NCBI GenBank assembly: GCA_041486365.1
Contig: JBGPLH010000048.1
Coordinates: forward strand, 1-14,385
Origin: JBGPLH01 sp041486365 [NCBI: Thermodesulfobacteriota bacterium]
GTDB lineage: Bacteria; JAUYMQ01
Reading direction: 5' to 3'
DNA: 14,385 nt
This document shows positions 12,931 to 14,385 of the stretch, one piece after another. The position numbers were made by a program, and so were the translations under genes. Every line of letters starts with the position of its first letter. Position 1 is the first letter of the stretch. The notes under the pieces are model-generated. The model was not told the DNA's origin, made no database searches, and saw only the letters and a program-made list of their open reading frames with translations.

Positions 12931-14385
12931 CTACGCCCGCAGCCGCTCCACCGAGATGACGCCGCTGATCTTCTCAAGATCCTTGATCACGCGGGTGAGA
13001 TGTGCGAGGTCGTCCACGGCGAACTCGAAAGTGTTCACCGCTTTCTGGTCCCGCGTCGTCGTGATGCGCGCCTGGGTGATGTTGAGATCGGCCGCCGACA
13101 GGGTCTTCGACAGCGTGGCGAGGATGCCCGGCGCGTCCACGCTCACCACGCGGATGCGCACGGGGTGCTGCATCACCGCAACCTGATCCCACTCGACGTC
13201 CACCCGGCGCTCCGGATCGAGGACCAGCGCCTTGGGGCATCCGGCCGTGTGCACCGTCACGCCCCGCCCCCGGGTGATGAAGCCCACCACCTCGTCCCCC
13301 GGTACGGGCGAGCAGCACTTGCCGAAGCGCACGAGGATGTCCCCCACGCCGCGGATCTTGATTCCCGTGGGGCGCGTTTTCTTGAGCGCGCGGCGGAAGA
13401 TGTCGCCGAGCCGGGAGGACGGCGGCTCCTGGATCTCCTGGAGCTTGTCCGCGGGGACGATCTTGCGGAGCAGGCTCTGCGCGGAGATCTTCCCGTAGCC
13501 CACCTGCGCGAGAAGCCCGTCGACCGACTTCAGGTTCAGCCCCGCGAGCACTTCCTTGAGCTCGCCGGTCTTCGCCATCCGCTGGAAGCTCAGGTCCGCC
13601 TTCCGGAACTCGCGCTCGAGGATGTCGCGGCCCAGGTTCACGCTGCGCTCGCGCTCCTCCTGCCGGATCACGAGGCGGATCTTGTTCCGCGCGCGCCCCG
13701 TCACCACCAGCTCGAGCCAGTCCTTGCTCGGCTTCTGGTGGGGCGAGGTGAGGATCTCGATGATGTCGCCGTTGCGCATATGGTACTTGAGGGGCACCAG
13801 CTTCCCGTTCACCTTCGCGCCGGAGCAGCGGTTGCCCACGTCCGTGTGCACGCCGTAGGCGAAGTCGATGGGCGTCGCGCCCTTCGGGAAACGCTTCACC
13901 TCCCCCTTCGGCGTGAAGACGTAGACCTCGTCGGGGAAGAGGTCGACCTTCACCGTGTCGAGGAACTCGTCGGGGTCCTGCAGATCGCGCTGCCACTCCA
14001 GCAACTGCCGCAGCCAGGAGAACCGCTCGTCGTCCTTCTGCTCGTCGCCGCCCGCCCGCGACGCCCGCCCTTCCTTGTAGCGCCAGTGCGCGGCGATGCC
14101 CTGCTCGGCCACGGTGTCCATCTCGCGGGAGCGGATCTGCACCTCCACCCGCTCGCCGTAGGGGCCGATCACGGTCGTGTGGAGCGACTGGTAGCCGTTC
14201 GCCTTGGGCAGCGCGACGTAGTCCTTGAATCGCCCCGGCACAGGACGCCAGAGCGAGTGGATGATCCCCAGGGCCGCGTAGCAGTCGCCCAGCGAGTCCA
14301 CGACGATCCGGAAGCCGATGATGTCGTACACCTGGTCGATGGAGAGCTTCTGCGTCTCCATCTTCCGGTTGATGCCGTAGAGGGA
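12931..14385 (-). CDS. spoT: RelA/SpoT homologue, (p)ppGpp synthetase/hydrolase (N-terminus off right edge)
   Basis: The last 484 residues are present; the HD hydrolase domain and the start of the synthetase lie beyond the window. The visible part opens in the synthetase (SLYGINRKME, YDIIGFRIVVD), then PGRFKDYVALPKANGYQSLHTTV and VEVQIRSREMDTVAEQGIAAHWRYKEG. The RxKD form (RFKD) is that of bifunctional SpoT/Rsh; monofunctional RelA has ExDD. Next come the TGS domain (VFTPKGEVKRFPKGATPIDFAYGVHTDVGNRCSGAKVNG), a helical domain, and the zinc-finger/RIS region with FGKCCSPVPGDEVVGFITRGRGVTVHTAGCP (Cys, Cys, His and Cys all present). A C-terminal ACT domain spans the last 75 residues. The enzyme makes and degrades the stringent alarmone in the cytosol. 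The frame is open to the window edge, so the ATG at 14361 is internal, not the start. Confidence 0.96.
   Translation of the reverse strand, partial: SLYGINRKMETQKLSIDQVYDIIGFRIVVDSLGDCYAALGIIHSLWRPVPGRFKDYVALPKANGYQSLHTTVIGPYGERVEVQIRSREMDTVAEQGIAAHWRYKEGRASRAGGDEQKDDERFSWLRQLLEWQRDLQDPDEFLDTVKVDLFPDEVYVFTPKGEVKRFPKGATPIDFAYGVHTDVGNRCSGAKVNGKLVPLKYHMRNGDIIEILTSPHQKPSKDWLELVVTGRARNKIRLVIRQEERERSVNLGRDILEREFRKADLSFQRMAKTGELKEVLAGLNLKSVDGLLAQVGYGKISAQSLLRKIVPADKLQEIQEPPSSRLGDIFRRALKKTRPTGIKIRGVGDILVRFGKCCSPVPGDEVVGFITRGRGVTVHTAGCPKALVLDPERRVDVEWDQVAVMQHPVRIRVVSVDAPGILATLSKTLSAADLNITQARITTTRDQKAVNTFEFAVDDLAHLTRVIKDLEKISGVISVERLRA

Noticed and set aside
1-14385. Mobile element, phage, CRISPR or defence island
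   Set aside because: I saw no transposase, integrase, terminal repeats, regular spacer repeats or toxin-antitoxin pair. Gene content and codon use are uniform throughout.

Overview
The window is GC-rich, densely packed bacterial chromosomal DNA. It holds housekeeping genes (tRNA-Pro, efp, purM, purN, rpmB, a RelA/SpoT homologue, lemA) with family-typical neighbours. I see no phage, transposon, plasmid or CRISPR sequence. The gene set and codon use suggest an uncultured GC-rich lineage, perhaps of the Deltaproteobacteria, Acidobacteria or Eisenbacteria sort. That assignment is a guess from general impression and nothing in the window decides it.

Layout from left to right. (1) A PAS-domain sensory protein on the minus strand runs off the left edge. 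Its likely promoter is at 883-912. (2) tRNA-Pro(CGG) follows on the plus strand, with its own promoter and a strong hairpin terminator that can also serve the convergent gene. (3) A minus-strand cluster reads DedA/VTT membrane protein, then an acetolactate-synthase-type ThDP enzyme (ATGA overlap), then a family-2 glycosyltransferase. A perfect 11-bp hairpin lies between the last two. (4) efp is divergent from that cluster, starts with GTG behind a strong ribosome binding site, and has Asn at the position of the usually modified Lys/Arg. (5) Convergent to efp is a minus-strand pair: a secreted DUF547 protein followed by an eight-cysteine zinc-ribbon protein. (6) A plus-strand operon purM-purN-FAD oxidoreductase has successive GTGA and TGATG overlaps. 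It is followed by rpmB with its own promoter and terminator. (7) On the minus strand, lemA is followed by a DUF2207 membrane protein whose start overlaps lemA by 41 bp. (8) A bifunctional-type (p)ppGpp synthetase/hydrolase, also on the minus strand, runs off the right edge.

Functionally, purM and purN give two steps of de novo purine synthesis, and Rsh makes and degrades (p)ppGpp, which in turn controls stable RNA and purine synthesis. EF-P, bL28 and tRNA-Pro all act in translation, with EF-P and tRNA-Pro meeting at polyproline stalls. The DedA/ThDP/glycosyltransferase cluster and the DUF547/zinc-ribbon pair are accessory and of unknown purpose.

Several intergenic regions carry a TTGAN-type -35 element with a TA-rich hexamer 17-18 bp downstream. 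This gives a consistent sigma70-like promoter set and supports the chosen start sites. No convincing new defence or mobile system is visible. The most notable points are the EF-P loop, the FAD enzyme coupled to purN, and the hairpins that lack a T run.
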